Shown here one piece after another: positions 17,630-26,029 of a DNA stretch of 64,000 nucleotides; within the stretch, counting starts at the first letter, position 1, and each line of letters opens with the position of its first letter. Origin of the DNA: JACJWR01 sp964474045 (GTDB taxonomy: Bacteria; Actinomycetota; Actinomycetes; S36-B12; UBA10799). The notes below the pieces were generated by a model. That model did no database searches. It saw nothing but the letters and a program-made list of their open reading frames with translations, and was not told the DNA's origin. The DNA is taken from positions 1-64,000 of the forward strand of contig CAYYRC010000003.1 of the NCBI GenBank assembly GCA_964474045.1. The letters run 5' to 3'. The position numbers and the translations under genes are program-made.

Positions 17630-18703
17630 ATGGAGCCGCCGACGCCGACCAGCAAGGTCGTCGATCCCGAGGGTGAGTGGCGCGCGGCGCGCAGCCGCGA
17701 TCTGCTCGAGCGGCACCTGCCCGGTGTCATGCTCGTGGTCGCACTCGGCGAGGCGCTCATGGCGCTGCGCAACCTGCTGGTGCTGCAGCACCCGGCGAAT
17801 TGGATCATGGCGGGCTGCCAGCTGGCGGTCGCAGTGCTGGCGCTGCTGTCCTGGTCGCAGCTTCGCCGCCACGACTACGGGGTGGACGAGCTGCAGCGCC
17901 ATGCCGCCGCCGGGCTGGCGCTGATCGGCCTGCTCATGCCCCTGGAGATGGCGCTGACCGGGCAAGGGCTGCTCGCCGCCAACACCGCCTTGATGATCGT
18001 CGTCGCAGGAGCCACGCTGCTGTCGCACCGGGCCTTTGCGGCGGTGACGCTGCTGCTCATCGCCGGGTGGGCACTCGCGCTCACCACCCAGGGCGCATGG
18101 GCCGTGGGTGTGGCGGACCAGGCGACGCTCATGCTGGTCGGCACGTTCGTCGCCGTGTTGGTCCACTGGAACCGCACCGTTGATCGCCGGGCACTCGTTC
18201 GCAATGCCGAGCGGGCTCTGGAGGCGGGCCTCCACGACGAGCTCACGGGGCTGTGGAACCGGCGCGGCGGCAGGGAGGTCTGGAGCGTTCTCGCCGCGGG
18301 CGCACATGAGGCCGGCATCCCGATGTGGTGCATCTTCCTCGACGTCCGGGGCCTCAAGCGCGTCAACGATCTCATCAGCCACGAGGCTGGTGATCGGCTG
18401 CTCAGCGGGGTCGCGTGTGCCTTGGGCGAGCTCTCGCCGCCGGGTGTCGTGGCCGCGCGCTGGGGAGGCGACGAGTTCTGCCTCTTCGGGGCCGGCGACA
18501 CCCCCGATGCCGTCGAACTGGCCCACGACGTGCAGGCGCGAGCTCAGCAGATGATCGGCCAGATCGACCAGCCGTGGGGCATCACCTGCGGGCTCGCGGT
18601 GGGCGATGCCGACCCCGGCCAGGACGCGCTGTGGCGCCTCGTCTCGGACGCCGACGACGACATGTACCGGCGGCGTTCGGGACCGTCCGGGATCGTCGGC
18701 TGA
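17630..18703 (+). CDS. Membrane-anchored GGDEF (diguanylate cyclase) protein
   Basis: A 357-residue protein. Roughly six hydrophobic segments (about residues 30-180) form an integral membrane sensor domain without a recognised ligand fold. A GGDEF domain follows, with the LTGLWNRRG opening and an intact RWGGDEF at residues 279-283, so it can be expected to make cyclic di-GMP. The RxxD product-inhibition site is absent (PPGV at that position). The start ATG has TGGAGG 11 bases upstream; an upstream in-frame ATG at 17546 is less likely. Confidence 0.88.
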   Translation: MEPPTPTSKVVDPEGEWRAARSRDLLERHLPGVMLVVALGEALMALRNLLVLQHPANWIMAGCQLAVAVLALLSWSQLRRHDYGVDELQRHAAAGLALIGLLMPLEMALTGQGLLAANTALMIVVAGATLLSHRAFAAVTLLLIAGWALALTTQGAWAVGVADQATLMLVGTFVAVLVHWNRTVDRRALVRNAERALEAGLHDELTGLWNRRGGREVWSVLAAGAHEAGIPMWCIFLDVRGLKRVNDLISHEAGDRLLSGVACALGELSPPGVVAARWGGDEFCLFGAGDTPDAVELAHDVQARAQQMIGQIDQPWGITCGLAVGDADPGQDALWRLVSDADDDMYRRRSGPSGIVG

Positions 18704-18775
18704 GGCGTCGGCAACGCTCAGCCCGGCGTTTGCACGCCACCGCGCGCGCTGGTCAGGATCGTCGCGGGCCCGCCG

Positions 18776-18781
18776 TACACT
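18776..18781 (+). promoter_or_regulatory. -10 box, metH
   Basis: TACACT lies 46 bases before the GTG at 18828. A GGAGG (18813-18817) precedes the start, so metH would have a short leader of about 40 nt. No cobalamin riboswitch fits in this space. Confidence 0.45.
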
Positions 18782-18827
18782 GAGGTCCGTCCCGGAAATG
18801 CCACCCGTCCTCGGAGGTTCCCCGCCC

Positions 18828-21800
18828 GTGAGTCAATCCCTGCGCGAAGCCCTGGCCAGCCGCGTCGTCGTGGCGGACGGAGCGATGGGAACGATGCTCC
18901 AGGCAGCTGATCCCAGCTTGGATGATTTCCAGGGACTGGAGGGCTGCAACGAGATCCTCAACATCACCCGGCCTGACATCGTCCGCGGCGTCCACGACGC
19001 CTACTTCGAGGTCGGCGTCGACGCGGTCGAGACCAACACCTTCGGCGCCAACTGGGCCAACCTGGGGGAGTACGACATCCCTGAGCGCATCCGCGAGCTC
19101 TCCCGCGCCGGCGCGGCGATCGCCCGCGAGTCCGCGGACGCATGGAGCACTCCGGAGCGTCCGCGCTGGGTGCTGGGCTCGGTAGGCCCCGGCACGAAAC
19201 TCCCGACCCTGGGACATGTCGAGTTCGAGACGCTCCGGGAGGCCTACCAGGAGAACGTCCTGGGCCTGCTCGAGGGCGGCGCCGATGCCATCCTGATCGA
19301 GACCGCCCAGGACCTGCTGCAGGCGAAGGCGGCCGTCATCGCCGCACAGGACGCCATGGCTGAGTTCGGCACCAGCGTGCCCCTCATCGTCCACGTCACG
19401 GTCGAGACCACGGGAACGATGCTGCTCGGCTCCGAGATCGGCGCGGCGCTGAACGCTCTGGAGGCCCTGGGCATCGACATGATCGGGCTCAACTGCGCCA
19501 CTGGCCCGGCGGAGATGAGCGAGCACCTGCGGGTGCTGTCCCAGCAGGCCCGGATCGGGGTCTCGAGCATGCCCAACGCGGGCCTTCCGCAACTCACCGC
19601 CGATGGCGCCTTCTACCCCCTCACCCCGGTCGAGCTGGCAGACGCCCACGAGGTCTTCGTGCGCGACTACGGCCTAGGCCTCGTCGGCGGCTGCTGCGGC
19701 ACCACCCCTGAGCACCTGCGCGAGGTCGTCGAACGCGTGCGAGGGCTGCAGGTCCCCACCCGCGAGATCGCGCCGGAGCAGGGTGTGTCCTCTCTCTACC
19801 AGCCAGTGCCCTTCGAGCAGGACGCCACCTACCTGTCGATCGGCGAGCGAACGAACGCCAACGGTTCCAAGGCCTTCCGCGAGGCCATGCTGGCCGAGCG
19901 CTGGGACGACTGCGTGCAGATCGCCCGCGATCAGCAGCGTGACGGCGCCCACGTGCTCGACCTCTGCGTGGACTACGTGGGGCGCGACGGCGCGGCCGAC
20001 ATGAGCACCCTCGCGGGTCTGCTGGCGACCTCGACGACGCTGCCGATCATGCTCGACTCCACCGAGCCCGACGTGCTGCACGCGGGCCTGGTGAAGCTGG
20101 GCGGGCGCTGCATCATCAACTCCGTCAACTTCGAGGACGGCGACGGCCCGGAGTCGCGGTACGCCCGCACGATGGCGCTGGTCGAGCGCTACGGTGCCGC
20201 GGTCGTGGCGCTGACGATCGACGAGGAGGGCCAGGCCCGCACCAGGGAGTGGAAGGTCCGTGTGGCCGACCGGCTGATCCGCGACCTCGTCGGCAACCAC
20301 GGCATGGACGTCGGGGACATCCTGGTCGACACCCTCACGTTCCCCATCGCCACCGGCCAGGAGGAGACCCGCCGCGACGCGATCGAGACCATCGAGGCGA
20401 TCCGGGAGCTCAAGTCCATGCATCCCGGGGTGCACACGACGCTTGGGGTGTCCAACGTCTCCTTCGGCCTCAACCCCGTCGCCCGGCAGGTTCTCAACAG
20501 CGTCTTCCTGCACGAGTGCGTCGAAGCCGGATTGGACTCCGCCATCGTGCACGCGTCCAAGATCGTGCCGATGAACCGGATTCCCGACGAGCAGAAGTCC
20601 GCGGCCCTGGACCTGATCTATGACCGCCGCGAGTACGACGACGGCGGCCGGATGACCTATGACCCGCTGGCGCGCTTCCTAGAGGTCTTCGCCGACGCAA
20701 CCGCGACGGCCGGGGCGGCCAGCCGGGCCGAGGAACTCGCCGCGCTGCCGCTGAACGAGCGGCTGCAGCAGCGGATCATCGATGGCGAGCGCAACGGCCT
20801 GGAGGCCGACCTGGACGAGGCGCTGGGGCAGATGGCGGCGCTGGACATCGTCAACGACATCCTGCTCGCGGGTATGCGCACGGTCGGCGAGCTCTTCGGC
20901 AGCGGCGAGATGCAGCTGCCCTTCGTGCTGCAGAGCGCCGAGGTCATGAAGACGTCCGTGGCGTATCTGGAGCCGCACATGGAGAAGTCCGTCGACGACT
21001 CCGGCAAGGGCACCATCGTGCTGGCGACCGTCAAGGGCGACGTTCACGACATCGGCAAGAACCTCGTTGACATCATCCTGAGCAACAACGGCTACACCGT
21101 GGTCAACATCGGCATCAAGCAGCCCGTGAACGCCATCCTGGAGGCCGCCGAGGAGCACGCCGCTGACGCCATCGGGATGTCCGGCCTGCTGGTCAAGTCC
21201 ACGGTGATCATGAAGGACAACCTGGCCGAGATGAACACCCGCGGAATCGCCGAGAAGTTTCCGGTGATCCTCGGCGGAGCGGCGCTGACCAGGGCCTACG
21301 TCGAGCAGGACCTGGCGGAGATGTTCGATGGCGAGGTGCGCTACGCGCGCGACGCGTTCGAGGGCCTGAGCCTCATGGACGCCATCATGGCGGTCAAGCG
21401 CGGCGATCCCGGGGCCGAGCTGCCGGCGCTGCGGGAGCGGCGGGTGCGGGCGACGGGGTCGCGGGCGGCGCTGCCCGAGGTGGAGGTGCCGGCCCGCTCG
21501 GACGTCGCCGCCGATGCGCCGATCCCCGCGCCGCCGTTCCTGGGCGACCGCATCGTCAAGGGAATCCCGCTGGCCGACTATGTGGCGTACCTCGACGAGC
21601 GCGCTCTGTTCCGAGGCCAGTGGGGGCTCAAGCCCGGCAAGTCCGACCCCCGCAGCTACGAGGAGGTCGTGGCAGAGGAGGGCACCCCGAGGCTGCGCTC
21701 CTGGCTCGACCGGGTACAGACCGAGGGCATCCTGGAGGCCGCGGTGATCTACGGCTTCTGGCCGGCATGGGCGCACGGGGACCAGATCGTCCTGGGCGAC

Positions 21801-22334
21801 CCCGAGCAGCCCTCGCGTGAGATCGGCCGCTTCAGCTTCCCGCGCCAGCAGCGCGGACGCTTCCTGTGCCTGGCCGACTACGTCCGCCCCGGCAACCCCG
21901 ACGGCACGGCCCCGGAGGAGGTCGACAACGTCGGCTTCCACATTGTGACGATGGGCAATCGGATCGCCGAGGCCGCGAACGAGCTCTTCGAGGCCAACAG
22001 CTACCGCGACTACCTGGAGCTGCACGGCCTGTCGGTGCAGCTGACCGAGGCGCTGGCCGAGTACTGGCACGCGCGGATCCGGGCGGACTGGGGGATCGCC
22101 GCGGGCGACTCGCCGCACATGGCGCGCATCCTGAAGCAGGAGTACACCGGCGAGCGCTACTCCTTCGGCTATCCGGCGTGTCCGGACCTGAGTCAGCAGC
22201 AGCTGCTCTTCAAGCTCTTGCGGCCCGAGCGCGTCGGCGTGCAGCTGAGCGAGGAGTTCCAGCTGCATCCCGAGCAGTCCACGAGCGCGATCATCTTCCA
22301 CCACCCCGAGGCTGCGTACTTCAACGCCGGCTAG
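18828..22334 (+). CDS. metH: Cobalamin-dependent methionine synthase
   Basis: A 1168-residue modular enzyme that transfers methyl from 5-methyl-THF to homocysteine via cobalamin. The order is: homocysteine domain (about 1-305) with VADGAMGTML and the zinc site GGCCGTTPEHL; pterin domain (about 335-600, SIGERTNANGSKAF); B12 cap and Rossmann domains (about 640-860) with the cobalt ligand in VKGDVHDIGKNLV; and a SAM-binding activation domain (about 890-1165, ending YPACPDLSQQQ). GTG 18828 is preferred because GGAGG lies ten bases upstream; ATG 18798 is the alternative. Confidence 0.96.
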   Translation: MSQSLREALASRVVVADGAMGTMLQAADPSLDDFQGLEGCNEILNITRPDIVRGVHDAYFEVGVDAVETNTFGANWANLGEYDIPERIRELSRAGAAIARESADAWSTPERPRWVLGSVGPGTKLPTLGHVEFETLREAYQENVLGLLEGGADAILIETAQDLLQAKAAVIAAQDAMAEFGTSVPLIVHVTVETTGTMLLGSEIGAALNALEALGIDMIGLNCATGPAEMSEHLRVLSQQARIGVSSMPNAGLPQLTADGAFYPLTPVELADAHEVFVRDYGLGLVGGCCGTTPEHLREVVERVRGLQVPTREIAPEQGVSSLYQPVPFEQDATYLSIGERTNANGSKAFREAMLAERWDDCVQIARDQQRDGAHVLDLCVDYVGRDGAADMSTLAGLLATSTTLPIMLDSTEPDVLHAGLVKLGGRCIINSVNFEDGDGPESRYARTMALVERYGAAVVALTIDEEGQARTREWKVRVADRLIRDLVGNHGMDVGDILVDTLTFPIATGQEETRRDAIETIEAIRELKSMHPGVHTTLGVSNVSFGLNPVARQVLNSVFLHECVEAGLDSAIVHASKIVPMNRIPDEQKSAALDLIYDRREYDDGGRMTYDPLARFLEVFADATATAGAASRAEELAALPLNERLQQRIIDGERNGLEADLDEALGQMAALDIVNDILLAGMRTVGELFGSGEMQLPFVLQSAEVMKTSVAYLEPHMEKSVDDSGKGTIVLATVKGDVHDIGKNLVDIILSNNGYTVVNIGIKQPVNAILEAAEEHAADAIGMSGLLVKSTVIMKDNLAEMNTRGIAEKFPVILGGAALTRAYVEQDLAEMFDGEVRYARDAFEGLSLMDAIMAVKRGDPGAELPALRERRVRATGSRAALPEVEVPARSDVAADAPIPAPPFLGDRIVKGIPLADYVAYLDERALFRGQWGLKPGKSDPRSYEEVVAEEGTPRLRSWLDRVQTEGILEAAVIYGFWPAWAHGDQIVLGDPEQPSREIGRFSFPRQQRGRFLCLADYVRPGNPDGTAPEEVDNVGFHIVTMGNRIAEAANELFEANSYRDYLELHGLSVQLTEALAEYWHARIRADWGIAAGDSPHMARILKQEYTGERYSFGYPACPDLSQQQLLFKLLRPERVGVQLSEEFQLHPEQSTSAIIFHHPEAAYFNAG

Positions 22335-22437
22335 GGGCACGCCTGCCGTCCGCACGCCTTGGCGCGGCATGGATAGTTCCGGCTATGCAACACTGGTCCG
22401 CGGCTTGCCCTGCACCCGCGACGACGAGGAGTCCCCT

Positions 22438-23136
22438 TTGAGCATCATCCGAGTCTGCGCCGCTGGCGCCCTCGCCGCGTCCCTGGCGGTGGCCGCAGGC
22501 GGGTGCAGCGTGACCGTCAACGAGGGCGCCAACCAGAGCTCCGCTGCTGCCGCAGCCTCGGCGGGCACGTCTAACTCGGCCGCCTCGGGCAGCTCGTCGG
22601 CGAGCGCTTCGGGGAGTTCCTCGGCCAGCCCCTCAGCATCCTCTTCGGCGTCTGGGTCTGCAACTGGCTCGGCTTCCGCGTCGTCGTCGGGCGCCGGCCT
22701 GGCGACCGGCCGAATGATCGACATCATCAGCGCCGAGCCTGACCTGAGCAAGTTCAACGCCGCCCTGAAGGCCTCCAGCATTGAGTACATCTACCAACAG
22801 CCTGGCCCCTTCACTGGGATGATCGCCACCAACTTGGCGTTCGACTCACTCCCGTCCGGCGTGTACGAACAGCTGCTGCAGCCGCAGAACCAGGCTGTGC
22901 TCGACCAGGTCATCGGCTACCACCTGTTGGGCGGGGAGTACGGCTACGCCGACCTAGGAAACTCGCCTGCTCCGACGGTCGAGGGCGCTGACGTGCAACT
23001 GAGCGAAGTTGACGGACAGCCCTACGTCAACGGCATCCGCGTCGAGAAGTCCGATCTGCCCGTGACCAACGGGGTCGTCCACAAGATCGAGCAGGTGTTG
23101 ATACCGCCCGGGGTCGATCTGTCCGCCCTGCAGTAG
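22438..23136 (+). CDS. Fasciclin (FAS1) domain lipoprotein
   Basis: A 232-residue secreted protein. The signal peptide ends in VAAGGC, giving a plausible lipobox with Cys23. A low-complexity Ser/Ala/Gly linker (about residues 30-82) follows, then a FAS1 domain with MIATNLAFDSLPSG, LDQVIGYHLLGGEY and the final NGVVHKIEQVLIPP. FAS1 proteins mediate adhesion at the cell surface. The TTG at 22438 is chosen because GAGGAG precedes it and it gives a clean signal peptide; ATG 22369 would add 23 residues. Confidence 0.85.
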   Translation: MSIIRVCAAGALAASLAVAAGGCSVTVNEGANQSSAAAAASAGTSNSAASGSSSASASGSSSASPSASSSASGSATGSASASSSGAGLATGRMIDIISAEPDLSKFNAALKASSIEYIYQQPGPFTGMIATNLAFDSLPSGVYEQLLQPQNQAVLDQVIGYHLLGGEYGYADLGNSPAPTVEGADVQLSEVDGQPYVNGIRVEKSDLPVTNGVVHKIEQVLIPPGVDLSALQ

Positions 23137-23164
23137 CACCTGCGCGCGGGACGGACGCGCGTGC

Positions 23165-23170
23165 CACAAT
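23165..23170 (+). promoter_or_regulatory. -10 box, SDR gene at 23177
   Basis: CACAAT ends 6 nt before the ATG. The same hexamer serves the gene at 39734. Confidence 0.5.
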
Positions 23171-23176
23171 CCGGCC

Positions 23177-24151
23177 ATGCGCTTCGCGATGACGGGGGCC
23201 ACCGGCTTTGTCGGCGGCGCCCTGGCCCGACTGCTCGTCGACCGCGGCCACACGGTGGTCGCCACCGTGCGCTCACCGGATGCACCGGCGGCGGTGGCAC
23301 TGGCAGAGGTCGGGGTGGAGCTGGCCACCGCCCACCTGGGCGACCCGGATGCGCTGGCGGCCGCCTTCGCCGGCGCGGACGGGGTGTTCCACGTCGCCGG
23401 CTGGTACAAGACCGGCGCCAAGGACTCCAGCGAGGCGTGGTCGGTGAACGTCGACGGCACCCGCACCGTGCTTGCTGCGGCGGCCGAGGCCGGGGATCCC
23501 AAGGTCGTCTACACGAGCACCTGCGCCATCAACTCCGATACCGGGGGCGTGGTGCGCGACGAGAGCTTCACCTTCGAGGGCAAGCACCTGACGGTCTACG
23601 ACGAGTCGAAGGCCCGGGCCCACCGGATCGCCCTCGGCTTCGCCCGCGACGAGGTGCTCGACGTCGTCATCGTGATGCCCGGCGGCATCTACGGGCCGGG
23701 CGATACCTCGACGCTCGGCACGATGATGCGAGAGGTCGCGGCGGGCAAGCGCGTGATCGCGCCATCCAGCCTGCGGATGGTGGAGGCCCACGTGGCCGAC
23801 GTCGCCGAGGGCCACGTCCTGGCGATGGAGCGGGGCCGCTCGGGCGAGTCCTACATGCTCGCCGGCGAGCAGACGAATGCCCACGCGCTGATGACCTATG
23901 TGGCCGAGCTCAGCGGCGGACACAAGCCGCTCGACTTGCCCGGACCGGCGCTGTCGCTGATGTCCCGGATCGTGGGCCCGCTCGGGCGGGTGCTGCCGCT
24001 GCCCTCGGAGTTCAGCGCCGAGGGGCTGCGGGCGGCGTCCGCCAGCTACCTGGGAACCCCGGAGAAGGCGATCGCCGAGCTCGGGTGGAGCTTCCGCCCG
24101 CTGAGCGAGGGCATCGCCGAGACCGTCGCCAGCTACGGGCTGCAGGACTGA
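23177..24151 (+). CDS. NAD-dependent epimerase/dehydratase (extended SDR)
   Basis: A 324-residue Rossmann-fold oxidoreductase. The dinucleotide motif is TGATGFVGGALARLL, Thr/Ser are in VVYTSTCAIN and the catalytic pair is in YDESKARAH. GGIYGPGD is the conserved segment after the active site. It resembles dihydroflavonol-reductase-like and UDP-sugar epimerase-like proteins; the substrate is unknown. It is followed 19 bases later by a methyltransferase gene with its own -10 box. Confidence 0.9.
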   Translation: MRFAMTGATGFVGGALARLLVDRGHTVVATVRSPDAPAAVALAEVGVELATAHLGDPDALAAAFAGADGVFHVAGWYKTGAKDSSEAWSVNVDGTRTVLAAAAEAGDPKVVYTSTCAINSDTGGVVRDESFTFEGKHLTVYDESKARAHRIALGFARDEVLDVVIVMPGGIYGPGDTSTLGTMMREVAAGKRVIAPSSLRMVEAHVADVAEGHVLAMERGRSGESYMLAGEQTNAHALMTYVAELSGGHKPLDLPGPALSLMSRIVGPLGRVLPLPSEFSAEGLRAASASYLGTPEKAIAELGWSFRPLSEGIAETVASYGLQD

Positions 24152-24158
24152 CACGGCG

Positions 24159-24164
24159 TAGCTT
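24159..24164 (+). promoter_or_regulatory. -10 box, methyltransferase gene at 24171
   Basis: TAGCTT ends 6 nt before the ATG at 24171. Confidence 0.45.
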
Positions 24165-24170
24165 TGCCCC

Positions 24171-24803
24171 ATGGGCCACGACCATCCGATCTTCACGCGG
24201 GTCTACACGCGGCTGTGCCGCCTGGAGGCCCGCGGCGCGGTGGGCCAGGCACGCTCCCGGGTTGCCGCCGGGCTGACCGGGCGCGTGCTGATCGTCGGGC
24301 TCGGCCCCGCCAGCGATCTACCGCTCATGCCCCCCGGCGTGACGGAGGTCGTGGGAATCGAGCCGAGCGCCTCGATGCGCCACGAGGCCGCAGCGGCCGT
24401 GGCCCAGGCGCGCGACGGCGGCTTGGCCGTCGAGGTGATCGACGCCGTCGGCGAGGACCTGCCGCTTCCCGACAACTCCTGTGACACGGCGCTGCTGGCC
24501 TACGTCATGTGCACAGTCGACGACCCGGACCGCACGGCACGGGAGGTGCGACGGGTGGTGCGACCGGGCGGGAACGTCGCGGTGGTCGAGCACGTGGCAG
24601 CTCCGGCCGGGTCCTGGCTGCTCCGGGCCCAGCGGGCGGTCGCGCCGCTGTGGGGACGCTGTGCGGGCGGCTGCCACCCCGACCGAGACACCCGGGCCGT
24701 GCTCCGCGCCGCGGGTTTCGACGTCTCTGGGCTGCGTGATGAGCGACTGGTGCCGCTGCCGCCGGTGTCTCCGGCGTTGGTGGGCATGGCGGTCGCGCCC
24801 TAG
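24171..24803 (+). CDS. Class I SAM-dependent methyltransferase
   Basis: A 210-residue small-molecule or lipid methyltransferase. The SAM-binding motif I is VLIVGLGPASDLPLM, followed by VVGIEPSASM (motif II acidic residue), GEDLPLPDNSCDTALL and the post-motif VRPGGNVAVVEHVAAP. The layout resembles METTL7-like and UbiE-like enzymes. The substrate is unknown. The stop codon shares CTAG with the convergent borosin-like gene, which may be coincidence or functional pairing. Confidence 0.88.
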   Translation: MGHDHPIFTRVYTRLCRLEARGAVGQARSRVAAGLTGRVLIVGLGPASDLPLMPPGVTEVVGIEPSASMRHEAAAAVAQARDGGLAVEVIDAVGEDLPLPDNSCDTALLAYVMCTVDDPDRTAREVRRVVRPGGNVAVVEHVAAPAGSWLLRAQRAVAPLWGRCAGGCHPDRDTRAVLRAAGFDVSGLRDERLVPLPPVSPALVGMAVAP

Positions 24804-25975
24804 CGCCGCCGCGGTCTCATCAGGCGGCCATCGGCCGCCAGCCGGAACGTCGCCGCCTCCTCGGCGGTCTCGGCCATCCCGGCGGCGACAGCCGCTGCGG
24901 TGCCGGAGCCGTGGCGCACGCACGCCGCGATCAGTCCGGCGTCCTGGTTGAGCACCGCATAGGTCTCGACCGGGTCCAGGCCCAATACCCCGAGGTAGGG
25001 ACCGGGGTCGGCCTGGAAGGCCGCCAGCAGCTGCGGGTCCTCTGCCAGTGCCACGATGAGGTCCTGCACGCGTCCGCCGCCGGCATCGCCCGGGGGCGAG
25101 TACCAGTCCGGCTCGCTGTGCCCGGGATCATCCGGCGCCGCACCGGTGAAGGGTTGGCCGACCTCCCATCGCGCACCCGGCCCGACGGTGCCGTCGAGCC
25201 CCAGCGCGGCCGCCACCTCAGGCCGAAAGGGTGCGTCGTCGAGTGGCGGAATGTAGAGGGTGGACGTGACCGCTGTGCGCACCCCGGCGAGCTCGGCCAG
25301 CGGGACGCGCTGGATCAGCGAATCGCACAGTACGAGCTGGGCACCCTGGTAGTGCGTGACGAGGTGGTCTGGCGGGTAGGTCTGCAGCAGGTGATCGACC
25401 AGCGGCTGCAGCGGCGACGTCGGCTCGGCGCTGTCGAAGCCCTGCTGGCCGAGCACGCCGATCTGCCAGACCACCACATGCGACGTGGCATCGGGGTGGC
25501 GGCCGCGCACGAGCATCTCGGTGGCCTCGTAGGATTCGCTGGCTCCCAGGCCCGGGTCGATCCCCAGGTCGGCGAAGAGGCAGTCCTCGGCCGAGATGCC
25601 GGGCAGCATGCGCGCCTCGATGCCCTCCGCTCGGGCGATGGCGACGGCCTGGTGGGAGGGATCGGTGAAGATTCCGGGGTGGCCGTAGAAGGCGCCCACC
25701 ACGGTGCGCCCGGCTCGGGCGTGGGCGACCAGGCGAGCGGCCATCCGGTCGTAGGTCGCCAGGCGGTTGGCGGACTCGTCGTAGTACACGGCTAGGTCCT
25801 CGGCTTGCTTGGCGTTGTCCAGGACCCAGCGCTGGGTCACAGGATCCGCCAATGCATAGCAGACGATATCCGCGGCGCGGATCCAGGCGGCTGCCTCCAG
25901 GGTGAGCTGGGCGATGCTGCGAATGCCGGTGCCGACCACGACCAGGCGCCCGCGACTCGCGGGGCCGTCAACCAC
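24800..25975 (-). CDS. Borosin-type alpha-N-methyltransferase fused to a precursor-like C-terminus
   Basis: A 391-residue protein. Residues 10-245 form a tetrapyrrole-methylase fold very like OphMA of the borosin RiPP pathway, with VVGTGIRSIAQLTLEA, YYDESANRLATYDRM, FYGHPGIFTDPSHQA, RMLPGISAEDCLFADLG and TSTLYIPP. Arg71, Tyr75 and Tyr97 line up, one residue offset, with OphMA Arg72, Tyr76 and Tyr98 (numbering from memory). Residues 303-352 (LAEDPQLLAAFQADPGPYLG, then LGLDPVETYAVL) resemble the helical clasp or borosin-binding domain of precursors. A 39-residue tail, rich in Ala, ends in basic LMRPRRR. No typical hydrophobic core is evident. The start is the first GTG after an in-frame stop. 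A simple tetrapyrrole methylase is the alternative, but the clasp-like domain argues against it. Confidence 0.75.
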   Translation of the reverse strand: MVDGPASRGRLVVVGTGIRSIAQLTLEAAAWIRAADIVCYALADPVTQRWVLDNAKQAEDLAVYYDESANRLATYDRMAARLVAHARAGRTVVGAFYGHPGIFTDPSHQAVAIARAEGIEARMLPGISAEDCLFADLGIDPGLGASESYEATEMLVRGRHPDATSHVVVWQIGVLGQQGFDSAEPTSPLQPLVDHLLQTYPPDHLVTHYQGAQLVLCDSLIQRVPLAELAGVRTAVTSTLYIPPLDDAPFRPEVAAALGLDGTVGPGARWEVGQPFTGAAPDDPGHSEPDWYSPPGDAGGGRVQDLIVALAEDPQLLAAFQADPGPYLGVLGLDPVETYAVLNQDAGLIAACVRHGSGTAAAVAAGMAETAEEAATFRLAADGRLMRPRRR

Positions 25976-25993
25976 GGGACCTCATGGGCGGTG

Positions 25994-25999
25994 AGGCTA
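25994..25999 (-). promoter_or_regulatory. -10 box, borosin-like gene
   Basis: TAGCCT on the minus strand, 18 nt before the GTG at 25975, with GAGGT just ahead of the start. The 54-bp divergent region also holds the PfkB gene's promoter. Confidence 0.4.
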
Positions 26000-26017
26000 T
26001 CAGCGCGGTGCTTCCGC

Positions 26018-26023
26018 GAGAAT
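26018..26023 (+). promoter_or_regulatory. -10 box, PfkB-family kinase gene
   Basis: GAGAAT ends 6 nt before the GTG at 26030, supporting that start over an upstream continuation inside the divergent gene. Confidence 0.4.
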
Positions 26024-26029
26024 CGCCGT

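Noticed and set aside
18704..18827. Cobalamin riboswitch ahead of metH
   Set aside because: Only 124 bases separate metH from the previous gene, a -10 box sits in the middle, and no B12-box-like motif is visible.
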